The notes under the pieces: model-generated
What the model saw: the letters and a program-made list of their open reading frames with translations, nothing else
What the model was told of the DNA's origin: nothing
The model's database searches: none
Shown here: piece by piece, positions 1-8,265 of the stretch
Layout: the number at the start of each line of letters is the position of its first letter
Numbering within the stretch: position 1 is the first letter of the stretch
Made by a program: the position numbers and the translations under genes
Source: DASWVC01 sp036401335
Lineage (GTDB): Bacteria > Verrucomicrobiota > Verrucomicrobiia > Chthoniobacterales > JAFAMB01
Direction of reading: 5' to 3'
Length of the DNA stretch: 52,532 nt
Assembly (NCBI GenBank): GCA_036401335.1
Contig: DASWVC010000040.1
Span: 1 to 52,532 of the forward strand

Positions 1-129
1 GAAACTGAAGCGGAAGTGGAGTGTCCGCGGCCTTTTTCAAGGGTCAGGACGGTCCACAGCGGTTGCGGCACCGGCGTCATCCCGACGCCTGAGGCGGCCA
101 CACGTCCTCGCTCAAGCCACCATAAAAAC

Positions 130-1149
130 ATGAGAAGTAAAAAGTCTTCGCCGAACGGGCTCGAAGTCGTCCAGAACGTCGATCGGCCGCTTCCTACGCT
201 GGAAACAGCACCCAAACCGGCCCCCGTGGACGATGCTGCCGCAGCGCTCCCGGAGCCGAAGGACCTGATGCTGCAAGCGGTTTCGATTGATACCCTGGTG
301 GAACGGGTCAACCTGATCAAGGACGCCATGCGCCGGTGCATGGTCGAAGGCCAGCATTTTGGCACGATCCCGGGCACGAAAAAACCTTCCTTGTGGAAAC
401 CGGGTGCCGAACTGATTTGCACCTTGTTCCAGCTGGGAACGCGGTACCCGAATCACACGAACCAGGTGGGGCGTGAGCAGGGCCATTTCGTCTTTACCCT
501 GACCTGCGAACTGTTTCACATTCCGAGCGGCCGGGTCATCGGTGAGGGGGTGGGCGCAGGCACGACGATGGAATACCGGTACCGGATTCAGACTGAAGAC
601 CGGCACACGGACCATGGTCAGCTCATCAAAGCCAAGTACACCCCGTACGACTTCTACAACACGGTCTTAAAGATCGCTAAAAAGCGGGCGATGGTGGATG
701 CGGTGCTCACGGTGACGGGCGCAAGCGAGATCTTCACCCAGGACACGGAAGACAACCCGGATTTGTTCAAGGGCGACGCCACTGAGGCGGCGCGACTTGC
801 CCTGCCGCGGCGGCATCAAGGTGCAGTCAAACCGGCGGTGGAACGCAAGGCTGCGGCGGTACAACCACTGGTAAAGACGGAAACCCTGACGGGGGTGGTG
901 GAACGGGCGTGGCCGAACGATTACCAGGGCAAGCGGTATTACTTTGCCAGGATCAACGGGCAGCAGTTGCAAACCACCGATCAGGCGCAGGGTGAAGAAC
1001 TGGTGCATGCCATTGGACAGGAAATCCGGGCCGTTGTCGAACCCTCGCCGAAACCTGGCAAGTTCTACGTGAAAAGCTTCAGTTTCGTTGAGGCGGCGGA
1101 TTCCGTTGACCTCCAAGACGCCGGGCTTAACCCGGAAGCGGCAGCGTAA
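130..1149 (+). CDS. Phage-type single-strand annealing-like protein (putative)
   Basis: 339 residues from the ATG at 130; an in-frame GTG at 16 would add 38 low-complexity residues with no domain character, so the ATG is preferred. The core spans about residues 55-210. It has a G-T-I-P-G-T-K-K-P-S block near 79-87, a long helix with KIAKKRAMVDAVL near 181-193, and FTQDTED at 202-208. These blocks resemble a family of phage and mobile-element proteins that often sits beside RecB-like exonucleases; I recall the resemblance but cannot confirm the family by search. Residues 255-325 look beta-rich and could be an OB-type extension. The next gene encodes a RecB/Cas4-type nuclease, which supports a role in strand annealing or DNA-end processing. 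Function is inferred, not shown. Confidence 0.6.
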   Translation: MRSKKSSPNGLEVVQNVDRPLPTLETAPKPAPVDDAAAALPEPKDLMLQAVSIDTLVERVNLIKDAMRRCMVEGQHFGTIPGTKKPSLWKPGAELICTLFQLGTRYPNHTNQVGREQGHFVFTLTCELFHIPSGRVIGEGVGAGTTMEYRYRIQTEDRHTDHGQLIKAKYTPYDFYNTVLKIAKKRAMVDAVLTVTGASEIFTQDTEDNPDLFKGDATEAARLALPRRHQGAVKPAVERKAAAVQPLVKTETLTGVVERAWPNDYQGKRYYFARINGQQLQTTDQAQGEELVHAIGQEIRAVVEPSPKPGKFYVKSFSFVEAADSVDLQDAGLNPEAAA

Positions 1150-1165
1150 CCAACGCGGCTGATGG

Positions 1166-1193
1166 GCGCCCGCCGGATCGCTCCGGCGGGCGC
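1166..1193. terminator. Perfect 12-bp stem hairpin between two genes
   Basis: GCGCCCGCCGGA at 1166-1177 pairs exactly with 1182-1193 across the 4-nt loop TCGC. It begins 17 nt after the stop of the annealing-like gene. No T-run follows, so it may be an attenuator, an mRNA-stabilising hairpin or a weak terminator. Confidence 0.45.
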
Positions 1194-1239
1194 ATGCCGC
1201 CAACAAGGCAGCGACTGAACGTCGCAGCCCATTGCAAAC

Positions 1240-2370
1240 GTGAAAGAAACGTCTCTGCGAGACCAGGGCTTCCGCCCATCCAATTTTCCCAAGCTGGAGG
1301 AATGCCTACATTTTGTGGGCCGTTCTTTTCCCGAAGGAGAGACCACCCGCGGACTTCACTGGCATGAACTTCTGGAACAGGTGTTAAAGGAGCAGCTGCG
1401 GGTGGACCAGATCGACGACGGCGAGGCCCGGGAAGCCGTTGCCTGGGCCGTTGGTGAGATCAACCAAAGGGGCATTGTCATCCGGGGTGTCGAAGAAACC
1501 GTGTTGGTGACTGGCGAAGACGGGGTGGAAATTACCCGGGGCGTGGTTGATGCGTGGGGCAACGGCCCGGAAAACCTTTGGGGCATCGATTTCAAGACCG
1601 GTGACCAGCGGGACTACAGCGCCCAGTTCGCGGCTTACAGTGGCGCATTGATGGCGCGGGAAAACGTTGGGCATTGCGCGTGGCTGGAGCTGTACCTGGA
1701 TCTCCGGGTCGCCTCCGAGTACGAGGTTGACGCCGGAAGTGCTCAGGAACGGATCAATGAACTGCAGGCCCGCTTTGAGCGGCGGGCAGAAGAAGCGCCG
1801 CTGGCTAACCCTTATTGTGACTGGTGTGCAGTCCGGGGAACTTGCCCGGTCTGGCTTGAGGCCGCGTCGGACGCGCTCGCGGTTGGCGCGCCAGCGGTTC
1901 CCGACGAAGCGCCGGTGAACCGGTTGGTCTACGAGATCGAGCGTTTAAAACAGGATCCGGTCGAACTCGGCCATTTTTACACCGCTTACCGCCGGCTGGA
2001 AAAGTTGGTGGAAGACGATTGGCAGCTCAAAGACAAGATTGCTGAGTACCTGGAACAGGGTCGGGAAGTTCCCGGATTTTGCCTGAGGCGGAGCCCGACC
2101 CAGGAAAGCGTTGAGGTTGAAGAGGTCGTTCTGAAATGCGTGCTGCCCATGGGGTCGGTTCGAGCGAGGGAGTTTCTCAGCGTCAGCGTGCCCAGGCTCC
2201 GCCAGGAGTGGGCGCGGTTCTCGTCGGACCCATTCCCGGTCACCGTGGAGCAATCGCCGCCAGCGTACCACGTTCGTCAGGATGCCCCGAAAGGACGTGG
2301 CCGCGCCGCTGCGGCCAGGGCCAGACGGGGCAAAGCCATGGCCTTAAAAGGAGCGTCCGATGCCGTTTGA
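1240..2370 (+). CDS. RecB/Cas4-family PD-(D/E)XK nuclease with probable 4Fe-4S cluster
   Basis: 376 residues from a GTG start. The PD-(D/E)XK core is readable. A His-containing helix (H40, H42) is followed by D104 in GVVDAW, then D117 and K119 in the GIDFKTG strand, and the QFAAY motif (Q129 to Y133). A single upstream cysteine (C22) plus three downstream cysteines (C193, C196, C202) matches the one-plus-three arrangement that binds a 4Fe-4S cluster in Cas4, AddB and Exo5 type nucleases. The C-terminal 170 residues are charged and unassigned. Predicted activity is exonuclease on DNA ends. It follows the annealing-like gene by 90 bp and overlaps the next small gene. No Cas genes or repeats lie nearby, so a CRISPR role is unlikely. 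Confidence 0.75.
   Translation: MKETSLRDQGFRPSNFPKLEECLHFVGRSFPEGETTRGLHWHELLEQVLKEQLRVDQIDDGEAREAVAWAVGEINQRGIVIRGVEETVLVTGEDGVEITRGVVDAWGNGPENLWGIDFKTGDQRDYSAQFAAYSGALMARENVGHCAWLELYLDLRVASEYEVDAGSAQERINELQARFERRAEEAPLANPYCDWCAVRGTCPVWLEAASDALAVGAPAVPDEAPVNRLVYEIERLKQDPVELGHFYTAYRRLEKLVEDDWQLKDKIAEYLEQGREVPGFCLRRSPTQESVEVEEVVLKCVLPMGSVRAREFLSVSVPRLRQEWARFSSDPFPVTVEQSPPAYHVRQDAPKGRGRAAAARARRGKAMALKGASDAV
2348..2353 (+). promoter_or_regulatory. Shine-Dalgarno site AAGGAG for the small HTH-like gene
   Basis: AAGGAG lies 6 nt before the ATG at 2360, inside the last codons of the nuclease gene. It supports translation of the short downstream gene as a coupled unit. Confidence 0.6.
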
Positions 2371-2605
2371 AGTAACTTCCAGCGACGCTTTTATGGCTAC
2401 CTTACGCAGCTGGCGGGAACGCTACCCATTGCCGGCCCGGCAGACGGCAAAACTTCTTGGCGTGTCGCTGCTGAGGCTGCACTTGTACGAGACCGGCTGC
2501 TTTAGGTTCGATTCCGCCCGTGAGAACGCGGTGCTTCACCGAATGCTCCAGGGTGCCGCCGCACTGACGGCGGCTGAACGGATCTATTCGCGGGCGAACA
2601 CGTAG
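2360..2605 (+). CDS. Small helix-turn-helix-like protein
   Basis: 81 residues. It starts 11 nt before the end of the nuclease gene with a good ribosome binding site, so it is very likely a real third member of the cassette. Residues 21-45 (LPARQTAKLLGVSLLRLHLYE) have the spacing of an XRE/Cro-type helix-turn-helix: an R-Q-T-A-K-L-L-G-V-S helix, a turn and a second helix. The rest is helical and basic. It may regulate the cassette or bind DNA alongside the nuclease. No enzyme motif is visible. The family is not recognised. Confidence 0.55.
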   Translation: MPFEVTSSDAFMATLRSWRERYPLPARQTAKLLGVSLLRLHLYETGCFRFDSARENAVLHRMLQGAAALTAAERIYSRANT

Positions 2606-2688
2606 GCGCAAGGGCGCAGCCGGTCAGGGACAATCCCCGCGTTCCCTGCTGTTCATTGATTTCTCCCTGATGTACCTTGCCTTTCTCC

Positions 2689-5600
2689 ATGGCAGAACCT
2701 TTCGTTCATCTCCACCTGCACACCGAATATTCGTTGCTCGACGGTGCGATCCGCATCCCCGACCTGGTCAAGAAAGCGGCGGCAGCCGGGATGCCGGCTG
2801 TGGCCATGACCGATCACGGCAACATGTACGGGGCAGTGGAATTTTATCAGGCGGCAACCAAGGCCGGTGTGAAGCCAATCATCGGCTGTGAGGTTTACAT
2901 GGCGCCGGGATCGATGACCGACAAGAGCGCCACCTCCGCCCGGGATGCCGCGTACCATTTCACGCTGCTGGCGAAGGACGCCGAAGGCTACCGGAATCTG
3001 GTCAAACTGGTATCCGCCGCCCACCTGGACGGGCAGCACTACAAGCCGCGCATTGACAAGGATATTCTGGCGCGCCACAGCGTTGGCCTTATCGGCATGA
3101 GTGCCTGCCTGAAAGGTGAGATCAACGTTGCCATCGTTCAGGGTGACCTCCGGAAGGCTGAGCACGTTGCAGGAGAGTTCCGGGATATCTTTGGTCCGGA
3201 GAATTTCTTTTTGGAGCTGCATGACCATGGCATTGAGGCCCAGCAGACTTGCAACCGTGCCCTGGTCGGCCTTGGTCGGAAACTGGGGTTGGGGTTAGTG
3301 GCAGCCAACGACGTCCACTTTCTTGAGCGCAGCCACCATGAAGCGCACGACGTGATGATTTGCATCGGCACGGGCGCGATGGTTCACGACGAACGCCGGA
3401 TGCATTACTCGACGGAGGTTTACTTCAAGTCGCGTGACGAAATGGCAGCGTTGTTTGGAGAGATTCCCGACGCCTTGGCCAACACGTTGCGGATCGCTGA
3501 GGCGTGCGACCTGAAGCTGGATTTTGGCGTCTCGAAATACCCGGCTTACCCGCCGCCCCGAGGCAAAAGCCGCGAGCAGTACCTCCGTGAACTGTGCGAG
3601 GCAGGCTTGCGGGAACGGTACGGTGAACGCGCCGCGGTCGACGAGGACCTGAAAAGGCGCCTGGAATACGAGGTGTCGGTTCTGGAGAAAACCGGTTTTG
3701 TCAGTTATTTCCTCATTGTTTGGGACTTCATCCATTTCGCCAGACAGAACGGCATTCCCGTTGGTCCAGGGCGCGGGTCGGCAGCCGGCTCCCTGGTGGC
3801 TTATGTCCTGGGCATCACGGATCTCGATCCGCTGCGCTTCGGCCTGATTTTCGAACGTTTTCTGAATCCGGAACGGGTCAGTCCGCCGGATATCGACGTT
3901 GATTTCTGCCAGATCCGCCGCGGCGAGGTGATTGAGTACGTCCGCAACAAATACGGGGCCCGCTCCGTCTCCCAAATTGTCACGTTCGGCACGCTCGGGG
4001 CCAAGAGTGTGGTCCGGGACGTTGGCCGGGTAATGGGCTTGAGCTACGGGGATGCCGATCGCATCGCGAAGATGATTCCGAACGAACTCGGGATTACGCT
4101 GAAAAGTGCGGCCGAGAAAAACCCTGAGCTGAAGCAAGCCACGCAGACCGAACCGGCCACGCAACAGCTTTGGAGTTACGCCACGGTTCTGGAAGGATTG
4201 ACGCGCAACACCGGCATTCACGCGGCTGGCGTGGTCATCGGCGACCGCGCCCTGGACGAGTACGTTCCTCTCTGCCGCGGCAACGACGAGGAAGTCGTCA
4301 CTCAGTACGCCATGGGTCCCCTGACCGACCTGGGAATGCTGAAGATGGATTTCCTTGGCCTGAAAACGCTGACGGTTATCCAGGACACGGTGAATCTGGT
4401 CCGTCAAACCGAACCGGACTTTGCCCTTAAGAACATTCCTTTGGAGGACGCCGCGACTTTCGAGTTGTTGAACCGCGGTGAGACGATCGGCGTGTTCCAG
4501 CTGGAATCGGGGGGCATGGTAAGCCTTTGCAAGCAGTTTGATGTCAACAGCATCGACGACATCATCGCGTTGATCGCGCTTTACCGGCCGGGACCGATGG
4601 AGCTCATTCCCGACTACATCCGACGGAAGAAGGGGCTGACGAAAATCAAGTACGAACACCCCCTTCTGCGGGAGGTCTGTGCCGACACCTACGGCATCAT
4701 GATTTACCAGGAGCAGGTGCAACGCGCCGCCAACGTCCTGGCCGGTTACTCGCTTGGCCAAGCCGACCTTCTCCGTCGGGCGATGGGTAAGAAAGACCGG
4801 GAGAAAATGGCCAAGGAACGTGTCAATTTTATCGCCGGTTGCAAGCGGGTGAACGACATTGACGAGAAGAAGGCAAACACCATCTTCGACCTCTTGGAGA
4901 AGTTTGCCGGGTACGGCTTCAACAAAAGCCACAGTGCTGCCTACGGCTTGATCAGTTACCAAACCGCTTACCTGAAGGCGAATTACCCGGTCGAATTCAT
5001 GGCGGGACTGTTGAGCAACGAGGTCAACAACACCGAAAAAATCGCGGTGTTTGTGGCTGAGTGCCAGCGGCTCGGCATCCAGATCCGGCCACCCGACGTC
5101 AACCGCAGCCAGCTTAGTTTCGTGCCTGAGTCAAGGAACGCTCCCCGGGCCATTCGGTATGGACTCGCCGCGATCAAGAACATCGGCGAGGCCGCCATGG
5201 AATCCGCCCTGCGCGAGCGCGGGCAGAATGGGGATTTCAAATCCCTGGAGGATTACTGTGGCCGGCTGGACTCACGGTCGGTGAATCGCAAAGCCCTCGA
5301 AAACCTGATCCGGGCCGGCGCCTTCGACTTTACGGGCAAAGACCGCGCCGAACTGTTTGCGCGCATTGACCAGGCGCTCGCGGCGGGTGCGTCGCTTCAG
5401 CGGGACCGGGTCAGTGGCCAGGTGTCGTTGTTTGGCGATTTCGACCTGGCTCCGGCGCCCCAGCAGAAAGGCGAGTCGATCAACTACACCCCTTGGACCC
5501 CGGCGGAAAAGTTGAGTTACGAAAAGGAACTGCTTGGCTTCTACGTCACGGGCCATCCGCTCGACGCTTACCGCGACCTGCTGGAAGGGGGCAAATACGT

Positions 5601-6108
5601 GCCTTTGGGCGAGTTGCTGCAACAGGAAGACCGCAGCACGGTGCAAGTTGCGGGCACGATTTCTTCGGTTGAAAAGAAGTACACCAAAAAGGACGGAAAA
5701 CCGTTTGCGATCCTTTGCCTGGAGGATTTCACCGGCCAGGTTGAGGTGATGGTTTGGGGCGAGACGTTTTCCCGGGCTGCCAAGTACATTGAGCAGGGAA
5801 AAATTGTGTCCCTCTCGGCCAAGGTTGACAAGCGGGAAGAGCACGTCCGCCTGGTCGCCCAGGAAATGGGTGCGCTCGGTCGCGGGCAGAAGGTTCACGC
5901 CATGACGATCGATCTGCCCCACGAAAAGGCGACGGAAGAACGGCTCCTGGCGTTGCGTCAACTCGTGCAGCAGTACCCTGGTGCGCAGCCCCTGTTTCTC
6001 CGGATTCGAAACGTGGACGGCCGTGAACTCCGGCTTAAGGCCGACCATGGCTTCGCCGTGCGCGACGACGCCGGTTTCCGCGAGAAACTGGCCGAACTGC
6101 TCGCCTGA
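2689..6108 (+). CDS. dnaE: DNA polymerase III alpha subunit
   Basis: 1139 residues from the ATG at 2689; an upstream in-frame TTG at 2677 adds only four residues. This is the replicative polymerase catalytic subunit. An N-terminal PHP domain opens with VHLHLHTEYSLLDGA, and AMTDHGNMYGA follows. The family C palm domain carries the catalytic aspartates in PDIDVDFC (about residue 404). A tandem helix-hairpin-helix region and a C-terminal OB fold (VQVAGTISSVEKKYTK to GQVEVMVWG) complete the usual DnaE order. Length is normal for DnaE1. It is the first housekeeping gene after the nuclease cassette, 83 bp downstream of the small HTH-like gene and on the same strand. No obvious ribosome binding site precedes the ATG. 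Confidence 0.97.
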   Translation: MAEPFVHLHLHTEYSLLDGAIRIPDLVKKAAAAGMPAVAMTDHGNMYGAVEFYQAATKAGVKPIIGCEVYMAPGSMTDKSATSARDAAYHFTLLAKDAEGYRNLVKLVSAAHLDGQHYKPRIDKDILARHSVGLIGMSACLKGEINVAIVQGDLRKAEHVAGEFRDIFGPENFFLELHDHGIEAQQTCNRALVGLGRKLGLGLVAANDVHFLERSHHEAHDVMICIGTGAMVHDERRMHYSTEVYFKSRDEMAALFGEIPDALANTLRIAEACDLKLDFGVSKYPAYPPPRGKSREQYLRELCEAGLRERYGERAAVDEDLKRRLEYEVSVLEKTGFVSYFLIVWDFIHFARQNGIPVGPGRGSAAGSLVAYVLGITDLDPLRFGLIFERFLNPERVSPPDIDVDFCQIRRGEVIEYVRNKYGARSVSQIVTFGTLGAKSVVRDVGRVMGLSYGDADRIAKMIPNELGITLKSAAEKNPELKQATQTEPATQQLWSYATVLEGLTRNTGIHAAGVVIGDRALDEYVPLCRGNDEEVVTQYAMGPLTDLGMLKMDFLGLKTLTVIQDTVNLVRQTEPDFALKNIPLEDAATFELLNRGETIGVFQLESGGMVSLCKQFDVNSIDDIIALIALYRPGPMELIPDYIRRKKGLTKIKYEHPLLREVCADTYGIMIYQEQVQRAANVLAGYSLGQADLLRRAMGKKDREKMAKERVNFIAGCKRVNDIDEKKANTIFDLLEKFAGYGFNKSHSAAYGLISYQTAYLKANYPVEFMAGLLSNEVNNTEKIAVFVAECQRLGIQIRPPDVNRSQLSFVPESRNAPRAIRYGLAAIKNIGEAAMESALRERGQNGDFKSLEDYCGRLDSRSVNRKALENLIRAGAFDFTGKDRAELFARIDQALAAGASLQRDRVSGQVSLFGDFDLAPAPQQKGESINYTPWTPAEKLSYEKELLGFYVTGHPLDAYRDLLEGGKYVPLGELLQQEDRSTVQVAGTISSVEKKYTKKDGKPFAILCLEDFTGQVEVMVWGETFSRAAKYIEQGKIVSLSAKVDKREEHVRLVAQEMGALGRGQKVHAMTIDLPHEKATEERLLALRQLVQQYPGAQPLFLRIRNVDGRELRLKADHGFAVRDDAGFREKLAELLA

Positions 6109-6171
6109 CGGAAGAAGGTAACGGGGTGTCGGGGCAATGGCACTAAGGTAAGCGGATCGAGCGGCGGCCTG

Positions 6172-6197
6172 GTAGGGCGGCGAGTCCCTTCGCCGCC
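6172..6197 (+). repeat. REP-like hairpin, copy A
   Basis: GTAG tetranucleotide at 6172-6175, then stem GGCGGCGA (6176-6183), loop GTCCCT, and stem TCGCCGCC (6190-6197). The 8-bp stem is perfect. The downstream GGGGTATCGGGG is shared in near-identical form with copy C. Confidence 0.8.
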
Positions 6198-6406
6198 GGG
6201 GTATCGGGGTGGAAACGCCGCGGCCGTCCCACCCGTCCCGGCCGGGGCGATGGCCCTTACCCGGCCTTCCTTTCCGGTCGGCAGGGAGAACTGGCCCACA
6301 CCCGTTGCCTGAAAGCGAAGGGGCGGCCTCCGGTCGCGGTGGTCCGAAGGCCCTTCCGAGAAACCCCGCTTCAAAGGAGGGACCGGACGGAGGTGCGGCC
6401 GTCCCC

Positions 6407-6432
6407 CGGCGGCGAAGGGACTCGCCGCCCTA
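6407..6432 (-). repeat. REP-like hairpin, copy B
   Basis: Reverse-strand copy of the same unit: stem 6407-6414 and 6421-6428 around the loop AGGGAC (GTCCCT on the minus strand), with CTAC (GTAG on the minus strand) at 6429-6432. It faces copy A, giving an inverted doublet. Confidence 0.8.
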
Positions 6433-6640
6433 CCGGACCGCCGGTCAGGCGCACGGCCCAAGGCAAAGGCTGCTTCTCCGCCCCAAAATGCCTTAGCTTA
6501 GTTCCATTGCCCCGTTACCCCGATACCCCGTTACCTTCTTCCACCCCGACACCTTCTTCGTCCCGCTGCCTTGCAAACGGGCATTTTCCCATTATTCTCC
6601 AGGTTCCCCTTGCCTGGCTATGACCCTATTCAACCGAGAA

Positions 6641-7582
6641 ATGAAGATTTTTACGGGCACGGCTCACCCTGAGCTGGCCCGAAAAATCTGCCAAGCGGTC
6701 GGCGTGCCCCTCGGTGACGCCATGGTGAGCTCCTTCCCCGACGGGGAGACACGGGTTAAAATCAACGAGAATATCCGGGGCCGGGACATTTTCATTGTGC
6801 AGCCCACGTGCCCGCCGACGAATCAGAACTTGATGGAGCTGCTGATCCTGATTGATGCAGCCCGCCGTGCCAGTGCTTACCGCATTACAGCGGTCATCCC
6901 GTATTTCGGCTACGCCCGCCAGGACCGGAAGGATCAACCACGGGTGCCGATCACGGCGAAACTTGTAGCCAACCTTCTGCATGCGGCCGGCGCCAATCGC
7001 ATCCTGGCGCTTGATTTGCATGCCCAGCAGATCCAAGGGTTTTTTGACATCCCGGTTGATCACCTTTACGCGGCACCGGTCCTGATCCGGTACATCCGGC
7101 AGAAGCGGATTGGCAACCTGGTGGTGGTTTCGCCGGACGTCGGCGGCCTTAAGCTGGCTTCCGCTTACTCGGAGGCGCTTAACGCAACGCTGGCCATCGT
7201 CGGCAAACGGCGGAAAAGCCCGACGGAAACGGAGGCGCAGCAAGTCATTGGTGACGTGGAGGGAAAAAACGTGATCATGGTCGATGACCTGACGGAGACC
7301 GCTGGCACCCTGACCGCCGCCGCGAAGCTGCTCAAGAAGCTCGGTGCGAACGAAATCTACGCCGGCGTTTCCCACGCGGTGTTCACCGAGATCGCGGACG
7401 AACGGCTCCGCCAATCGGAGATTGCGGAACTGATCACCACCGACAGCACGCCGGTCCGATTCTCGCCGGGAAACCGCATCACGGTGCTTTCCATCGCCGA
7501 AGTTCTCGCCGAAGGGATTCAACGCATTTACACCAACGAGTCAGTCAGTTCATTGTTCGAAATCAACGCTCCCCAGGCATAA
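6641..7582 (+). CDS. prs: Ribose-phosphate pyrophosphokinase
   Basis: 313 residues from the ATG at 6641, where the protein aligns with the usual start (M-K-x-F-x-G-x-A); an in-frame ATG at 6620 would add seven residues. It makes PRPP from ribose 5-phosphate and ATP for nucleotide, His and Trp synthesis. Visible family features are SFPDGETRVKINENIRG, IPYFGYARQDRKDQPR, the DLHAQQIQGFFDIPVDHL block and the PRPP loop VDDLTETAGTL. The loop has E-T-A where most homologues have D-T-G or D-T-A. It heads the cluster that continues with rplY, pth, rpsF and ssb. Confidence 0.95.
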   Translation: MKIFTGTAHPELARKICQAVGVPLGDAMVSSFPDGETRVKINENIRGRDIFIVQPTCPPTNQNLMELLILIDAARRASAYRITAVIPYFGYARQDRKDQPRVPITAKLVANLLHAAGANRILALDLHAQQIQGFFDIPVDHLYAAPVLIRYIRQKRIGNLVVVSPDVGGLKLASAYSEALNATLAIVGKRRKSPTETEAQQVIGDVEGKNVIMVDDLTETAGTLTAAAKLLKKLGANEIYAGVSHAVFTEIADERLRQSEIAELITTDSTPVRFSPGNRITVLSIAEVLAEGIQRIYTNESVSSLFEINAPQA

Positions 7583-7587
7583 GCATT

Positions 7588-8256
7588 ATGGCGCAACAAG
7601 TAAAATTAACGGTGCAAAAGCGGGTCGAAGTCGGCCGTAATGCAGTCAAGAAAGTGAAGGCGGCCGGCTACGTTCCAGGCGTACTTTACGGGGCGAAACA
7701 AGAACCGGTGAACCTGAAGGTAAGCGGCCGGGAACTGTCGGCCGTGCTGGCGCACGCCGCGAGTGAAAACATCCTGGTGGAACTCCAGATTCAGGACGAC
7801 GGCGCCGGGACGAGCGCCCTGGCCATGATCCAGGAGGTGCAGCACCATCCGCTCAAGCGGGGTTTGTTGCACGTCGATTTCCATGCCGTTTCCGCCACGG
7901 AAAAGGTAACGGCGGAAGTGCCGATCGAGGCGGTTGGTGAACCGCTGGGGGTCCGAACCTACGGTGGACTCCTGGAGTTCACCCTGCGCAGCCTTGAAGT
8001 CGAATGCCTGCCGAGAGACCTGCCGGAAATCATTCAAGTCGACGTTTCCGCGCTCAACGTCGGCCAGTCTTTGCACGTACGGGATCTGCCTTTGCCGAAC
8101 GGCGTGGAGGCCGTGACCGATCAGGAACTGACGGTGCTGGCCGTGGTTGAGCCAAAGGTCGAGGCGGAACCGCAAACCGGCGCGGAAACTCCGGCTGCCC
8201 CGGAGGTTATTACGGCCAAACGCGACGACGCCAACGCCGGGGACGCCGCGTCTTAG
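7588..8256 (+). CDS. rplY: 50S ribosomal protein L25, long CTC form
   Basis: 222 residues. L25/CTC proteins bind 5S rRNA in the large subunit. The N-terminal L25 domain (residues 1-95) carries the GYVPGVLYG segment and the HPLKRGLLHVDFHAV block. It is followed by the beta-rich TL5/CTC C-terminal domain with PLGVRTYGGLLEFTLRSLEVECLPRDLPE. The last 30 residues form an Ala/Glu-rich tail, common in long CTC forms. The gene starts 5 bp after prs and ends 9 bp before pth, so the three are almost certainly cotranscribed. The prs-rplY-pth order is widespread in bacteria. Confidence 0.93.
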   Translation: MAQQVKLTVQKRVEVGRNAVKKVKAAGYVPGVLYGAKQEPVNLKVSGRELSAVLAHAASENILVELQIQDDGAGTSALAMIQEVQHHPLKRGLLHVDFHAVSATEKVTAEVPIEAVGEPLGVRTYGGLLEFTLRSLEVECLPRDLPEIIQVDVSALNVGQSLHVRDLPLPNGVEAVTDQELTVLAVVEPKVEAEPQTGAETPAAPEVITAKRDDANAGDAAS

Positions 8257-8265
8257 CCGGTGGCC

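Larger units (their letters stand above)
6110..6542. mobile_element. 433-bp element with terminal inverted repeats and two REP-like hairpins (MITE-like)
   Basis: Fills most of the 532-bp gap between dnaE and prs. GGAAGAAGGTAACGGGG at 6110-6126 is the exact reverse complement of 6526-6542. The inverted similarity continues inward for about 25-30 bp on each side, with an extra 8-nt TAACGGGG in the right arm. Inside are a forward hairpin at 6176-6197 and a reverse hairpin at 6407-6428. Open frames crossing it have no domain character. No transposase is present, so if mobile it would depend on a protein encoded elsewhere. The remaining 98 bp before prs (6543-6640) hold a degenerate CCCCGACACCTTCTTC copy and presumably the prs promoter. 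Confidence 0.6.

Noticed and set aside
1240..2370. Cas4 gene of a CRISPR-Cas system
   Set aside because: The cysteine pattern fits Cas4-like nucleases, but no cas genes or repeat-spacer array lie in the window, and the neighbour is an annealing-like protein.
3295..4962. Minus-strand open frame of 555 codons
   Set aside because: It lies entirely antisense to dnaE, whose motifs are unmistakable, and its translation has no domain character. High GC makes long antisense frames common here.
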